A stretch of DNA of 64,000 nt from Mariprofundus ferrooxydans PV-1 (GCF_000153765.1 NZ_DS022296.1:35069-99068), one strand, 5' to 3'. Counted from the first letter of the stretch, positions 35,265-45,599 are shown. Notes: generated from the letters alone by a model not told the origin. Translations and numbers: made by a program.

Positions 35265-37667
35265 CTATAACAACCGCTTGTCGCTGAAGAAACAATAACT
35301 GTTCCGCTCTCGCTTGGCATCGTACATGGCAATATCCGCATGTTTGATCAGTGTTTCACTATCCAGTCCGTGCTTCGGATAGAGGGCGATGCCGATACTG
35401 CAGCCGACATGGCGAATCTCGCCATTGAGGCTGAACGGCTGCTGTAGCTCCCGCAGCAGTTTTTCAGCCACCTTCTCTACAGCCTCACGCACTGCTGTCT
35501 CGGTTAGAATAATGGTGAACTCATCGCCACCCATACGCGCAACCGTATCCATACTGCGTACGCAGGAACGCAGGCGGGTCGCTGCCTCCCTGAGCAGCAG
35601 ATCACCCATATCATGACCCAATGTATCATTGATCTCCTTGAAGTGATCCAGATCGAGAAACATCACCGCAAACGCCTGCTTGTGCCGCTGTGCCAGCGCC
35701 AGCGCCTGATTCAAACGGTCGTAAAACAGCGTTCGATTGGGCAAGCCGGTTAACATATCATTATGGGCCAGCTGCTGCAGCCTCTCCTCGCTCTGCTTGC
35801 GCTCAATAACAACAGCAAGTGTGTCAGCCACGGTTTTCAGGAACTTCTTCTCACTCTCATCACTGACATGCTCCACATCAACATAGATATTCAACACACC
35901 AAACAGCTCTCCCTCTGTCTCAATCGGAATGCAGTAGTGGCCGTGTGGCTGAATGCCGTCATAGACTATCTCATGCTGCTCATCCAGATGGTTTACATAA
36001 ATGAGCTGGCGGGTAGCTGCAGCCTTGCCGCACAAACAACGACCAAATGGCAACATCCCGCATGACTGCAACAGGGAATCTGGCAGGTTGCGTTGCGCAA
36101 CCATTTCCAGCTTTCTCTCACCTTTAACAACAAGAAAAATCGATCCCTGGCTTAACAGTGAAAAGGCAGGAATAGAAAGAATGGCATCAAGCGCCTTAAG
36201 CGTCACTTCCGTTAGCGTAAGGGGTGGCAGCGAGATATTCAGTATTGTATCGAGGACACGTTGGACATGTAGCGTCAACTCAATCTCCTGCTGAGCCTGC
36301 TTACGGATGGTAATATCCCGCAGCACAGCAACAGCATTCCACTTACCTGCAATACGGGTGGATGAAAGCGCAATTTCAATGGGAAACTCCGTACCGTCCT
36401 TGCGAATAGCTGCCAGCTCCAATGTTTTACCGAGAGCCGACCCCTGTCCTGTAGACTGGAACAGAGGAAATGCCTTGAGGTGAGCATCACGAAAACGCTC
36501 CGGCACAATCAATGTGTGCAGGTTCTTCCCCATAACCTCCTCTTGCGCATAACCGAAAGTCGTTTCGGCCGCCTGATTCCAGAAGGAAATATTCCCATCA
36601 TTATCCATGCAGATGATCGCATCCTGAGCCGATTCACTGATCTTCTCAAACCGCTCCTCGCTTTCGCTCAGCGCCCGCTCGGTACGCCCCAGAATCAGAT
36701 AAAACAGCGAAAAAACAAACAGCCCCATGACGGCAAGAACAGAGCTAAAGAGCAGAAACTCTGTGTGCAAACGGGCGATGATCTGCGTCATATCGCGCAA
36801 CACGACCAACGTAGCTACCGGGCGATCTCCGGCATCATGCACGGGAATGATCCCGGCCCAGTAGGTTCGTCCATGCAATATGATATCCTGCCCTATGGAG
36901 ATGCCCTCCTGCGCAGGAACAGCAGCCACCCTGTTCAATGTCGTGACAGGGATCTCATTCAGACTTTGTGAGATCAGCACTTTGCTAGCAAGCATATTCC
37001 AGTCGAATGGACGACCCAGCATACGCATTCCCTCTTCCCATGCCCCCCGCTCCAGGTACTGTTTATCAATGAGCATCAGCAAATCCACATGGAACATGGC
37101 ACGCGTTTGCTGAATAAGAGTATCAATCTCCTGCCCCAACTCCATGTAGCCGATCAGCTTCCCGCTATCAAATACGGGCAGTACCGAACGTAGCGTGAAG
37201 GTCCCCAGCGGTCCCAGCTCTATACCGGAGAACAGGGCACCGCTCTTCTCGGCACCGAGTGCTGTGAAACGATTAATCGTATCGCCATATTTTTCCGGTT
37301 TATGCACGCGCAGCAGATTGACGCGTTGGGCATTGTGAAAATAGAAGTGCGTGATGTTATATTGTGCATGCAAACGCTGGTATATTGGTGCCGCCAGCTT
37401 CAGCAGTCGTTGGCGATCACCTGCTCGCAGGGCAGCGATAATATCTCTGTTCTGTACGATAAAACCCAGACTCGCTGCCATCACTTCAGCCTTGCTGTCC
37501 AGCGCCGACTGAAGGTGGCTCTGTATGGATTCAGCCTCCTGCAATACGACATCGTTTTTCTGATGCTCTTCCAGATGGTTAACGAAAAAGATGCCGGTCA
37601 CAGCGACAACCAGGCCGACTACGATCAGCGGCAGGAAAATGCGTTTCTTCAGGCTCACCTTGTGCAT
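35265..37667 (-). CDS. Membrane sensor diguanylate cyclase (Cache-like, PAS, GAF, GGDEF)
   Basis: An 800-residue c-di-GMP synthase. It has a transmembrane helix (about 8-29), a periplasmic Cache-like sensor (about 35-300), a second helix (about 303-325), a PAS domain (about 335-455), a GAF domain (about 465-625) and a C-terminal GGDEF domain. The GGDEF motif is intact (ARMGGDEF), and an RSMD I-site lies five residues before it, so product inhibition is expected. ATG 37667 follows AGAGGGA. An HD-GYP phosphodiesterase is encoded about 3.5 kb upstream on the same strand. Confidence 0.94.
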   Translation of the reverse strand: MHKVSLKKRIFLPLIVVGLVVAVTGIFFVNHLEEHQKNDVVLQEAESIQSHLQSALDSKAEVMAASLGFIVQNRDIIAALRAGDRQRLLKLAAPIYQRLHAQYNITHFYFHNAQRVNLLRVHKPEKYGDTINRFTALGAEKSGALFSGIELGPLGTFTLRSVLPVFDSGKLIGYMELGQEIDTLIQQTRAMFHVDLLMLIDKQYLERGAWEEGMRMLGRPFDWNMLASKVLISQSLNEIPVTTLNRVAAVPAQEGISIGQDIILHGRTYWAGIIPVHDAGDRPVATLVVLRDMTQIIARLHTEFLLFSSVLAVMGLFVFSLFYLILGRTERALSESEERFEKISESAQDAIICMDNDGNISFWNQAAETTFGYAQEEVMGKNLHTLIVPERFRDAHLKAFPLFQSTGQGSALGKTLELAAIRKDGTEFPIEIALSSTRIAGKWNAVAVLRDITIRKQAQQEIELTLHVQRVLDTILNISLPPLTLTEVTLKALDAILSIPAFSLLSQGSIFLVVKGERKLEMVAQRNLPDSLLQSCGMLPFGRCLCGKAAATRQLIYVNHLDEQHEIVYDGIQPHGHYCIPIETEGELFGVLNIYVDVEHVSDESEKKFLKTVADTLAVVIERKQSEERLQQLAHNDMLTGLPNRTLFYDRLNQALALAQRHKQAFAVMFLDLDHFKEINDTLGHDMGDLLLREAATRLRSCVRSMDTVARMGGDEFTIILTETAVREAVEKVAEKLLRELQQPFSLNGEIRHVGCSIGIALYPKHGLDSETLIKHADIAMYDAKRERNSYCFFSDKRLL

Positions 37668-37800
37668 GCTTCCCTCTCTGCAAACAATGGAAAAGTGTAT
37701 CTGTGATTACCCTACCCCCGGACCAACAGCAACACAAACCGGCAACTGATGTCTGGCTGTGCCTCCGCAACAGGTGCTATTTAAAAGGGGAAAGCAGTGA

Positions 37801-40554
37801 TCAGGCAGCAGCAGAGACTGGCCAGCTGCGGCGCGCCCATTTGTGCAGCTCCATCACCAGCAGAATGGTCAGCGCCACAGGCACCAACTGCAGCCACTGC
37901 AGCAACGTAACCGGTTGCATATCCAACACGCTATTGAGCCCCGGCACATACATCGCCGAAATATGAATCAGCTGCGCAATGATAGTGCCGAAAAACAGTA
38001 GCGGATTGACCAGAGGGTTATGCGTCAGCACCGACTTGCTCTCTGAACGGGAGTTAAAGGCATGAACATTCTCGAAGAGCACCATCAACAGCAGTGTGCT
38101 GTTGCGTGCGCCATCCACATCCATACCGCCGGCAAGCAGAGTCTGGAAGGTAACAAATGCCAGCAGGCCGATCACCAGTGCCGAAATCAGCGTGCGCTCC
38201 ACCATCATGCGATTGAAGATCGGCTCGCTTGGTCGCCGCGGCGGCAGCTGCATCTCGTTACCTTCGCGCGGCTCAAATGCCAGCGCTACATCCTGGATGC
38301 CGTTAGTCACCAGATTCAACCATAACAGCTGTACCGCTGTCAGCGGCAGCGGTAGTCCGAAAGCCATCGACAGGAAGAAGAGTACCAACTCCGCCGCACC
38401 AGTTGAAATCAACAGAAAGATCACCTTGCGGATATTGCGATAGGCGATTCGCCCCTCTTCCACGCCTGCCACGATCGAGGCGAAGTTATCATCGGCAATG
38501 ACCAGATCAGCACTCTCCTTCGCTACATCCGTACCACGCATGCCCATGGCAACACCGACATGCGATGCATTCAGCGCCGGCGCATCATTGGCTCCGTCTC
38601 CGGTAACCGCAACAAAGTGCCCTGCCCGTTGCAGTGCTCGCACAATCGTCACCTTCTGGCTCGGCTCCACACGTGCAAAGACATTGGCATGCCGTACCAG
38701 TGACTCTACTTCCACATCACCCAGCACTTCCGCGTCACGGATCTGGCCGCCCGTCACAACCTGCTCGGGCTGCGCCGCAAGATTGAGTTCCCGGGCAATG
38801 GCAAAGGCTGTCGAGGGATGATCGCCGGTAATCATGCAGGCACGGATGCCAGCCTGATGACACGCCTCAACGGCCGCTTTTGCCTCGTTACGCAACGGAT
38901 CAATCATACCGACAAGGCCGAGCATGGTCAGCCCCTGCAGATGTTCACGACCAAAATCGGCAATATCACTGTCTGCCGGCAGAAAGGCATGGGCAAAAGC
39001 CAGTGTCCGGAACCCTTCGCCGGCCATCAACTCCAGTTGGCTCTCAAGCAAAGGTGCATCAAGCCGGCGCTGCCCCGATTGATCAGCCATCTGCTCACAC
39101 ATCGGCAGCAGCCGCTCCAGAGCCCCCTTGACGAGAACCAGGTACCTGTCATCCAGTCTGTGCAGCGTGGCGGCATAACCAAACTCGGATTCGTAGGGAA
39201 CCGAGGCAATAAGCGGGCAGTCTCCCAGCATATCACTCTGAGAATGGCCAAGCTTGCGTGCCAGAACCAGCAACGCCACATCCACAGCATCGCCATGACT
39301 AACCCATTCATCATTGCGGCGGCCGAAAAATCCCTCATTACATAGCAGAGCCGCACGCACAATATCATCCAGCCGGGCAATCATGTTGCTATCAAGCGGC
39401 CTGCCGCTGTTCAGTACAGATCCTTCAGGCGAATTGCCATCGCCGCTCACCTGCCAGGCAGGCATTCCCGGCAACGCTACAGCTCTGGCTGTGAGCTGAT
39501 TCATCGTCAGCGTACCCGTCTTGTCCGATGCAATCACCGTGCATGAGCCCAGCGCTTCCACAGCCACCAGCCTGCGCACAATCACATTGCGTCGCGCCAT
39601 ACGGTTCATACCAATGGCCAGAGCCACCGTCAGCGCAACAGGCAGTCCTTCGGGAATGGCCGAGACCGCCAGCGCCACCGAAATCATGAACACTTCATGC
39701 CAGCCTGTGCCGTTGTAGATCTCAACAGCAGCCAGTGCCAGCACCGCGGCTCCGAGTGCCATGGCAATCCCCAGAGTGAACTGCTCCATGCGCAGGATCA
39801 GCGGCGGCTTTGCAACATCGCCTGACTGCATGGATGCCGCCAGCCGTCCCACCTGTGTGCTGCTACCCGTCGCAGTCACCACGCCGCGCCCGCGCCCGCG
39901 ATTAACCAGTGTCGCGGAATACAGCATGTTTATGCGATCCGCCAGCGGCGTCTCCTTCTCCAGCAGGTTATTGGTACTCTTCTCTACCGGTAACGACTCG
40001 CCGGTCAGCAGCGACTCATCTACTTCCAGATCGTACTCCTGTATCAGCCGGATATCGGCAGGCACTTTGGCGCCACTCTCCAACAGGACGATATCACCAG
40101 GCACCAGCTCAGCTGCGTCCACCTCGAATGATTCGCCATCACGCATGACAATGGCACCGGTGGAAATCATGTTACGCAACGCCTCGGCACTGCGCTGGGC
40201 GTGGAACTCCTGCACCGTGCCGATGATGGCATTGAGCACAAGCACTGAAAAAATAAACCCTGCATCGGCAAACTCGGAGAGCAGCAGAGAAACAGCTGCT
40301 GCCGCCAACAGCACATAGATCAGGGGGCTTAAGAACTGGGCGAGAAACAGTCGGGAAACCCCCGCTGTTTCGGGCTTAGGCAGTTCATTGGCGCCAAAGC
40401 GGACAAATCTGGCCGCTACTTCCGCTTGCGAAAGACCATGCAGCGAACTGCCCAGAGCTGTGAGCACCGCATCGGCCGGCATCGTGTGCGCAAACAGATC
40501 CGGGTTTATGTCCTGTTCGCCGATATTCGCAGGGTCTTCCCGTTGATCAATCAT
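37801..40554 (-). CDS. P-type cation-transporting ATPase (P2, Ca2+-ATPase-like)
   Basis: A 917-residue pump from ATG 40554, chosen because GGGGGG lies 5 bases upstream; longer frames reach 40623. It has an N-terminal cation-ATPase domain (LSQAEVAARFVRFGANELPKP), an actuator TGES, phosphorylation site DKTGTLT, the TGDGANDAPAL hinge motif, and about ten membrane helices. Helix 4 has IPEGLP, and helix 6 has NLVTNGIQDVALAFEP, the place of Ca2+ ligands in SERCA/PacL-type pumps. Calcium is the best guess; Na+ or another divalent ion is possible. Confidence 0.93.
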   Translation of the reverse strand: MIDQREDPANIGEQDINPDLFAHTMPADAVLTALGSSLHGLSQAEVAARFVRFGANELPKPETAGVSRLFLAQFLSPLIYVLLAAAAVSLLLSEFADAGFIFSVLVLNAIIGTVQEFHAQRSAEALRNMISTGAIVMRDGESFEVDAAELVPGDIVLLESGAKVPADIRLIQEYDLEVDESLLTGESLPVEKSTNNLLEKETPLADRINMLYSATLVNRGRGRGVVTATGSSTQVGRLAASMQSGDVAKPPLILRMEQFTLGIAMALGAAVLALAAVEIYNGTGWHEVFMISVALAVSAIPEGLPVALTVALAIGMNRMARRNVIVRRLVAVEALGSCTVIASDKTGTLTMNQLTARAVALPGMPAWQVSGDGNSPEGSVLNSGRPLDSNMIARLDDIVRAALLCNEGFFGRRNDEWVSHGDAVDVALLVLARKLGHSQSDMLGDCPLIASVPYESEFGYAATLHRLDDRYLVLVKGALERLLPMCEQMADQSGQRRLDAPLLESQLELMAGEGFRTLAFAHAFLPADSDIADFGREHLQGLTMLGLVGMIDPLRNEAKAAVEACHQAGIRACMITGDHPSTAFAIARELNLAAQPEQVVTGGQIRDAEVLGDVEVESLVRHANVFARVEPSQKVTIVRALQRAGHFVAVTGDGANDAPALNASHVGVAMGMRGTDVAKESADLVIADDNFASIVAGVEEGRIAYRNIRKVIFLLISTGAAELVLFFLSMAFGLPLPLTAVQLLWLNLVTNGIQDVALAFEPREGNEMQLPPRRPSEPIFNRMMVERTLISALVIGLLAFVTFQTLLAGGMDVDGARNSTLLLMVLFENVHAFNSRSESKSVLTHNPLVNPLLFFGTIIAQLIHISAMYVPGLNSVLDMQPVTLLQWLQLVPVALTILLVMELHKWARRSWPVSAAA

Positions 40555-40619
40555 CTTGCCCCCCTGCGACTCATGCCCATCCATTATGAATCGGCCCGCA
40601 GCACCGTCAACGCTCCGTA

Positions 40620-41066
40620 TCAACTATCCTCTTGATCGGCACTCAACCATGCCAGAGCTTCGGTTCTGTTCCTGAATACAGCCAGGTCCTTATGCGAACC
40701 CGGCACAAGGCTGCGATATGCCACATACATTTTTGCCAATCCGAACACCAACGGCGAAGCGACAAGCAGCGCCAGCCTTGTCCGTACATCGCTCTGATCC
40801 GATTGTTGCGCAACTCTGCCCAGCGACATCATGTCTCTGGCGCTCAAATCCACGCCCCCGATAAGACTGAAGTCCACCAGTTCATTGTAATGCTGACACT
40901 CGGGCGAGACTTTTATTGTCTGTTGATAGTTGCGCAAAGCATTGCTCAGGGATTGCCCGGAAGCAGCGCCTTTCCAGACTGTGATAATCAGACGGGCATC
41001 ATGATCTATGGTGTGCTCAACACTCATATGCTTGCGAACAGGTGCATTGGCAACCTCTGTATTCAA
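40620..41066 (-). CDS. STAS/SpoIIAA-like protein of unknown function
   Basis: A 148-residue soluble protein that I cannot assign to a named gene. The alternating strand-helix pattern (ARLIITVWKG, then a helix, YNELVDFSLIGGVDLSARDMM, RLALLVASPLVFGLAKMY, DLAVFRNRTEALAWL) resembles the SpoIIAA/STAS-like fold found in many proteobacterial orphans. The frame starts with TTG at 41066, preceded by AGAGG; an ATG at 41027 has no good ribosome-binding site. It lies between an HD-GYP gene and the cation ATPase, all on minus. Confidence 0.7.
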   Translation of the reverse strand: MNTEVANAPVRKHMSVEHTIDHDARLIITVWKGAASGQSLSNALRNYQQTIKVSPECQHYNELVDFSLIGGVDLSARDMMSLGRVAQQSDQSDVRTRLALLVASPLVFGLAKMYVAYRSLVPGSHKDLAVFRNRTEALAWLSADQEDS

Positions 41067-41141
41067 ATGCCTCTGATTATAGACAATGATGTTGCATACA
41101 CCAAACTGAATACACTGATTTTTGACGCGTATCGTCCGCCG

Positions 41142-43058
41142 TTACAACTGGCAATGACAACCTTTGAATACTTTCACCAGCTCGGGATCAAACTGGGTAC
41201 CTGCAGCTTCTTCCAGTCGCATGATTGCCTGCTCCGCAACCAGCCCCTTGCGATAGGGACGATCTGCTGTCATCGCATCGAACGCATCCGCTACCGCCAT
41301 GATGCGTGCCCCGATCGGAATCTCGTCGCCTCGCAGCCCTGCAGGATAACCGTTGCCATTGAACCACTCGTGATGATAACGAATAATCGGCACATGCGGA
41401 TGCAGCATCCTGATTTTGGAGAGTATCTGCGCCCCGTCCTCAGGGTGTCGCTTGATGATATTGTACTCTTCCTCACTAAGCCGGCCCTGCTTGTTGAGTA
41501 TCGATCCGGGCACAGCTATTTTACCCAGATCGTGCAGCAGACCTGCTATGCGCAACTCTTCAAGCCGCTCTCCGCTCCAGCCCAGCGCCTCCGCCAGCAG
41601 CACCGCATATCCGGTCACACGCCTTGAGTGACCGGCCGTCCACGGCGACTTCTTCTCCACCGATTCGGCCATGGCCAGCACGGTCTCCATCATCTGTTCA
41701 ACCAGTCGCTCATAGAGCTTGGCCATCTCGATAGCCACGCCCATCTGGCTAACCAGAGCGCGGCACAGCTGGATCTTGCGCATATCGATCGGATCACGCT
41801 CATGGGAGCGAAATTCGCTGAGCACGACTACACCGAAAACCCTGCCCTTGTTTGCAATCGGCATACATAGTGCCGACTCAGCCTGATCCAGACGCAGCAG
41901 CGCCCGTTCAGCCTCACTGACAGGGTCATCACTGTGGATATGGATGTAATCATTAAGCCGGATCACCTCCCACAGATGCGGACAGCTATCCCTGTTACCG
42001 GACGGCGGCGACTGTTCGGAAATCGCCCGGATCGGATGTTCTACGGTCATATCCAGAGTGTCATTGTCATCCAGCATCAGAATACGGCAGGTGGTAACCT
42101 TCAGCACATCGGTCAGCGTAATGGAGAACTGGCTGAGCACTTCGGGCAGAGGCTGCTCCGATCCAATATGCTGACTGGTTTCCATCAGGTGGGTCAGCTC
42201 GAGCGTCTGCTCTTCGATCACTTTCTCCTGATCACCCAGCAGGGAGCGAATCTTGGCTGCCATATGGTTGAATGATTGTACGACAACGCCCAGTTCCGTG
42301 CGGGCTTCACCCTCGATGTCAGAGCCCAGGTCCCCCGATGCCATCGTGTTTGCACCCTCGCCGAGTCTGACCAGCGGATAGAACACCAGCCGGTTCAGCG
42401 TCCAGAGCAAAAGCAGAAGCAGAAGCAACGTCTCAAGCAGGCTCAGCAACAGCAGTTCAGTTTTTTCATCTTCAATTTTTTCATGTACACCACTGCTGTC
42501 CAGCCGCAATGACACTATACCGAGCGACTCGCCTATTTTGGCCTGGTGACAGGAAAGACATACCTGCTCGGCAAACAACGGATAGATAAATGCCGTCTGC
42601 TGTCCCCCGTCACTGCTCTGCTCCTCCATCAGAGGGTTACGGCTCTCCAGCCCTCGCCTTTCGAGGTCGGTTTCAGCCAGCTCGTTTTTATGAACACCGA
42701 ACTGACGGTTCACTGCATGGCCATGCAACACGCGCAACGACAGCACCGCTGGCTGCTTTTCGGCCACATGTGCATAGGCAGCTTCCAGCGCCTGGTCATC
42801 CGCCCCGGACTTCATCATCTCGACGATCATGGTTTTCAAACTCTCTCCGACGATATTAAGTTGCTGGTAAGAGACCTCCTGAATTTCGCTTTGAAGATAG
42901 TAACGGGTCAGCAAATAACCGCTGGCCAGAATACCCGGGACCGCGAAAGCAACAATCAGCATCACGCGCAGGCGAATTGAAAAGGGATAGTCAGCCACGC
43001 TTGATTGCTCCCGGACAGCGTCACTCGAGATATATAGTTTCCGGGGAAATTTGTTCAT
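41142..43058 (-). CDS. Membrane HD-GYP phosphodiesterase with periplasmic CxxCH haem motif
   Basis: About 638 residues from ATG 43058. One N-terminal membrane helix (about 32-52) is followed by a periplasmic domain containing CLSCH (C167, C170, H171), a c-type haem attachment motif as in Tll0287-like/DUF3365 sensors. Then come a second helix (about 200-225), HAMP, GAF and a C-terminal HD-GYP domain (LLHDLGKI, HHEWFNGNGYPAGL) that hydrolyses c-di-GMP. The longer GTG frame to 43085 has no better ribosome-binding site. Redox or gas sensing through the haem is inference from the motif. Confidence 0.9.
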   Translation of the reverse strand: MNKFPRKLYISSDAVREQSSVADYPFSIRLRVMLIVAFAVPGILASGYLLTRYYLQSEIQEVSYQQLNIVGESLKTMIVEMMKSGADDQALEAAYAHVAEKQPAVLSLRVLHGHAVNRQFGVHKNELAETDLERRGLESRNPLMEEQSSDGGQQTAFIYPLFAEQVCLSCHQAKIGESLGIVSLRLDSSGVHEKIEDEKTELLLLSLLETLLLLLLLLWTLNRLVFYPLVRLGEGANTMASGDLGSDIEGEARTELGVVVQSFNHMAAKIRSLLGDQEKVIEEQTLELTHLMETSQHIGSEQPLPEVLSQFSITLTDVLKVTTCRILMLDDNDTLDMTVEHPIRAISEQSPPSGNRDSCPHLWEVIRLNDYIHIHSDDPVSEAERALLRLDQAESALCMPIANKGRVFGVVVLSEFRSHERDPIDMRKIQLCRALVSQMGVAIEMAKLYERLVEQMMETVLAMAESVEKKSPWTAGHSRRVTGYAVLLAEALGWSGERLEELRIAGLLHDLGKIAVPGSILNKQGRLSEEEYNIIKRHPEDGAQILSKIRMLHPHVPIIRYHHEWFNGNGYPAGLRGDEIPIGARIMAVADAFDAMTADRPYRKGLVAEQAIMRLEEAAGTQFDPELVKVFKGCHCQL

Positions 43059-43156
43059 GATCGCCCAAAGCAAATCAGGGGCCACTTCACGCTGAAAAAC
43101 AGAAAAACCGGCAACGTCTTACCGATTACAGGGCGAGGGGGATGAGCAAAAAACAA

Positions 43157-43181
43157 ACAGGCCGGCAAAATGCCGGCCTGT
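43157..43181 (-). terminator. Intrinsic terminator after lpxC
   Basis: ACAGGCCGGCA/TGCCGGCCTGT with an AAA loop (11-bp perfect arms). On the minus strand it is followed by TTTGTTTTTTG. It lies 33 bp after the lpxC stop and closes the dcw-lpxC run. Confidence 0.88.
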
Positions 43182-43213
43182 AGATATAGAAAAACAGGGA
43201 GAATGGTCCCGGT

Positions 43214-44116
43214 TTACGCCGTCTGTGCCCGTTGGGCAGCTATAACAGCGGACGACTCTTTTTCAGCCTGCAACTCTTCGATCCGGTAACTGGACGGATC
43301 GGCCAGCAGTGTCATTACCAGCTGATGATTCATATCGTGGCCGGTCAACTCACCTTCAAATGCCCCGACAATCGGATAGCCGGACAGCGACAGATCGCCC
43401 AGTGTATCAAGAATTTTGTGGCGGACGCATTCATCTTCATAGCGCAGGCCGCCTTCATTCACAACCCGGTGGGTATCCAGCACAATGGCATTTTCCAGTG
43501 AACCGCCCAAAGCAAGTCCCGCCTTCTGCAACGCTTCAACTTCATGCAGGAAGCCGAATGTGCGAGCGCGACTTATTTCGCGTGTATAGGCCTGACGTGA
43601 GAAATCGATTTTTACCTTGCGCTTGCGCAGCAGTGGATGATCGTAATCCAGCAGGTAGGAGACACTGAATCCGCTGGCGGGGTAGAGGGCACAGCGTTTG
43701 TCTCCATTCTGCACTTCAACGCGCTTGAGGATGCGCATTACTTTTTTGGCCTGCGACTGCTCGCGAATACCCGCACACTGAATCAGAAAGACAAACGGGG
43801 CGGATGAGCCATCCATAATCGGTACTTCCGGGCCGCTGACTTCAATACGAGCATTATCTACGCCAAGGCCTGCCAGCGCGGACAACAGATGCTCAACGGT
43901 AGAGATATTGGCTTTGCCCTGACCGATCGTCGTACACAAACGGGTATCGGTCACACAATCTGCTCTGGCCGGAATCTCAACGCCCAGGTCGGAGCGAACA
44001 AAGGTGATGCCGCTATTCTCTGGCGCAGGGTGCAACACCAGTTGAATCTTGCGACCGGAATGCAGACCTATACCACTACAGCGAATCGAATGATCCAGGG
44101 TTCTCTGTGCTATCAT
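43214..44116 (-). CDS. lpxC: UDP-3-O-acyl-GlcNAc deacetylase
   Basis: Zinc amidase for the first committed step of lipid A synthesis. 300 residues; begins MIAQRTLDHSIRCSGIGLHSG. Zinc ligands H76 (STVEH), H233 and D237 (HKILDTLGD) and the general acid H260 (TGHDMNH) are all present. ATG 44116 follows AAAGGAGA. Separated from ftsZ by 237 bp, it is the last gene of the dcw run, as in E. coli. The gap shows no strong promoter, so read-through from ftsZ is possible. Confidence 0.97.
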   Translation of the reverse strand: MIAQRTLDHSIRCSGIGLHSGRKIQLVLHPAPENSGITFVRSDLGVEIPARADCVTDTRLCTTIGQGKANISTVEHLLSALAGLGVDNARIEVSGPEVPIMDGSSAPFVFLIQCAGIREQSQAKKVMRILKRVEVQNGDKRCALYPASGFSVSYLLDYDHPLLRKRKVKIDFSRQAYTREISRARTFGFLHEVEALQKAGLALGGSLENAIVLDTHRVVNEGGLRYEDECVRHKILDTLGDLSLSGYPIVGAFEGELTGHDMNHQLVMTLLADPSSYRIEELQAEKESSAVIAAQRAQTA

Positions 44117-44353
44117 GCATGTCTCCTTTCACGACTGGCAAAAAAGCATCGTGACTGCCAATACTTGCGGGTACAAAAATCACAACCATGACCCACATCA
44201 CTGATATCACCCGGCAAAACTAACGCGCAAGGATGCCACAATAAAGCCATATTACAAACTAATTGGCACCTGGCGGTTCGCCATAGCCGGCAGACAGGCG
44301 TTCCTTCGCCCGTATCTCCAGCCTGTAACAGCGTCCCGTCAGGCCATCAATCA

Positions 44354-45529
44354 TTAATCAGCCTGGCGGCGCAGAAAGGTCGGCACAGCATATTCATCAT
44401 CATTGAAACCTGGCTGATCAAACGGCATCGGCGGCGCTTTCTGCGGCGATGGCTGCTGATTGGCACTCTTCTGCATCGGAATCGCTCCGGTCTGAATATT
44501 AGGCATACGCGGTGCTTGTGCTGCTTCCAGATCATGCGTGGATGCGGCCAGGCGCATCGTCGAATCACCGGAAAGACCGGTAGCTACAACCGTTACGCGG
44601 ATCTCTTCGGCCGCATCCTGGTCGTACACCATACCGCAAATGATGTTGGCATCCTCATCCGCCATATTGTGAATAATGGATACCGCTTCATCGTATTCAG
44701 CCAGTGTCATATCCTCATTACCGGTGACATTGACCAGAATACCCTGAGCGCCGTGTATATCGATATCTTCCAGCAGCGGAGATGAAATAGCCCGCTCTGC
44801 CGCTTCAATGGCACGGCTCTCACCCGAAGCGGACCCTGAACCCATCATGGCCACACCGCGTGTTTCACTCATCACCGCTTTCACATCGGCAAAGTCGACA
44901 TTCATGTAGCCGGTGTGGGTAATCAGCTCGGCAATACCACGCACTGCCTGCAACAGTACATCATCTGCCTTGCGGAAAGCTTCCAGCATGCTGGTATTTT
45001 TGCCGACTGCACCAATCAGTTTCTGGTTTGGAATGGTGATCAGCGTATCAACGGATTTGCGCAGTTCGGCAATTCCGGCTTCAGCCTGACGCATGCGACG
45101 TTTGCCTTCAAAACTGAACGGCTTGGTCACCACAGCCACCGTCAATACGCCCATATCCTTGGCTGTTTCTGCAATCACCGGTGCCGCACCCGTACCGGTA
45201 CCGCCGCCCATGCCTGCAGTAATAAACACCATATCCGTATCGTGCAGAAATTCACGAATACGTTCGCGTTCGGCTTCCGCCGCTTCACGACCAATACCCG
45301 GGTTCGCACCTGCACCCAAACCGCGGGTAATATCCGCGCCCAGTTGCAGCTTGGTTTCCGCATGATTGCGCTCAATCGCCTGTGCGTCGGTATTGGCGAC
45401 GATAAACTCTACCCCGCGCAGTTTCTGAGTAATCATATTGTTCAGCGCATTGCCACCGCCGCCGCCAACGCCGATCACCTTGATTCTGGCTGAAAGTCCT
45501 GCTGTATCCTCAAATGTAAATAGTGCCAT
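44354..45529 (-). CDS. ftsZ: Cell division tubulin homologue FtsZ
   Basis: GTPase that polymerises into the Z-ring. 391 residues from ATG 45529, which has a strong AGGAGG site; the in-frame extension to 45649 overlaps ftsA and is not used. The tubulin signature GGGTGTG is at 108-114, the nucleotide loop VGGGGGNALNNM near 21-32, and the T7-type NVDFADVKAVM loop is present. A disordered Pro/Gln-rich linker leads to the C-terminal peptide DEYAVPTFLRRQAD that binds FtsA and ZipA-type partners. Confidence 0.98.
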   Translation of the reverse strand: MALFTFEDTAGLSARIKVIGVGGGGGNALNNMITQKLRGVEFIVANTDAQAIERNHAETKLQLGADITRGLGAGANPGIGREAAEAERERIREFLHDTDMVFITAGMGGGTGTGAAPVIAETAKDMGVLTVAVVTKPFSFEGKRRMRQAEAGIAELRKSVDTLITIPNQKLIGAVGKNTSMLEAFRKADDVLLQAVRGIAELITHTGYMNVDFADVKAVMSETRGVAMMGSGSASGESRAIEAAERAISSPLLEDIDIHGAQGILVNVTGNEDMTLAEYDEAVSIIHNMADEDANIICGMVYDQDAAEEIRVTVVATGLSGDSTMRLAASTHDLEAAQAPRMPNIQTGAIPMQKSANQQPSPQKAPPMPFDQPGFNDDEYAVPTFLRRQAD

Positions 45530-45599
45530 GGTACCCTCCTCCTGCTCTTTTTTTATTTTGTTTTCAGTTATTACGTGTGTAGTTATTTTCTGATTCATC

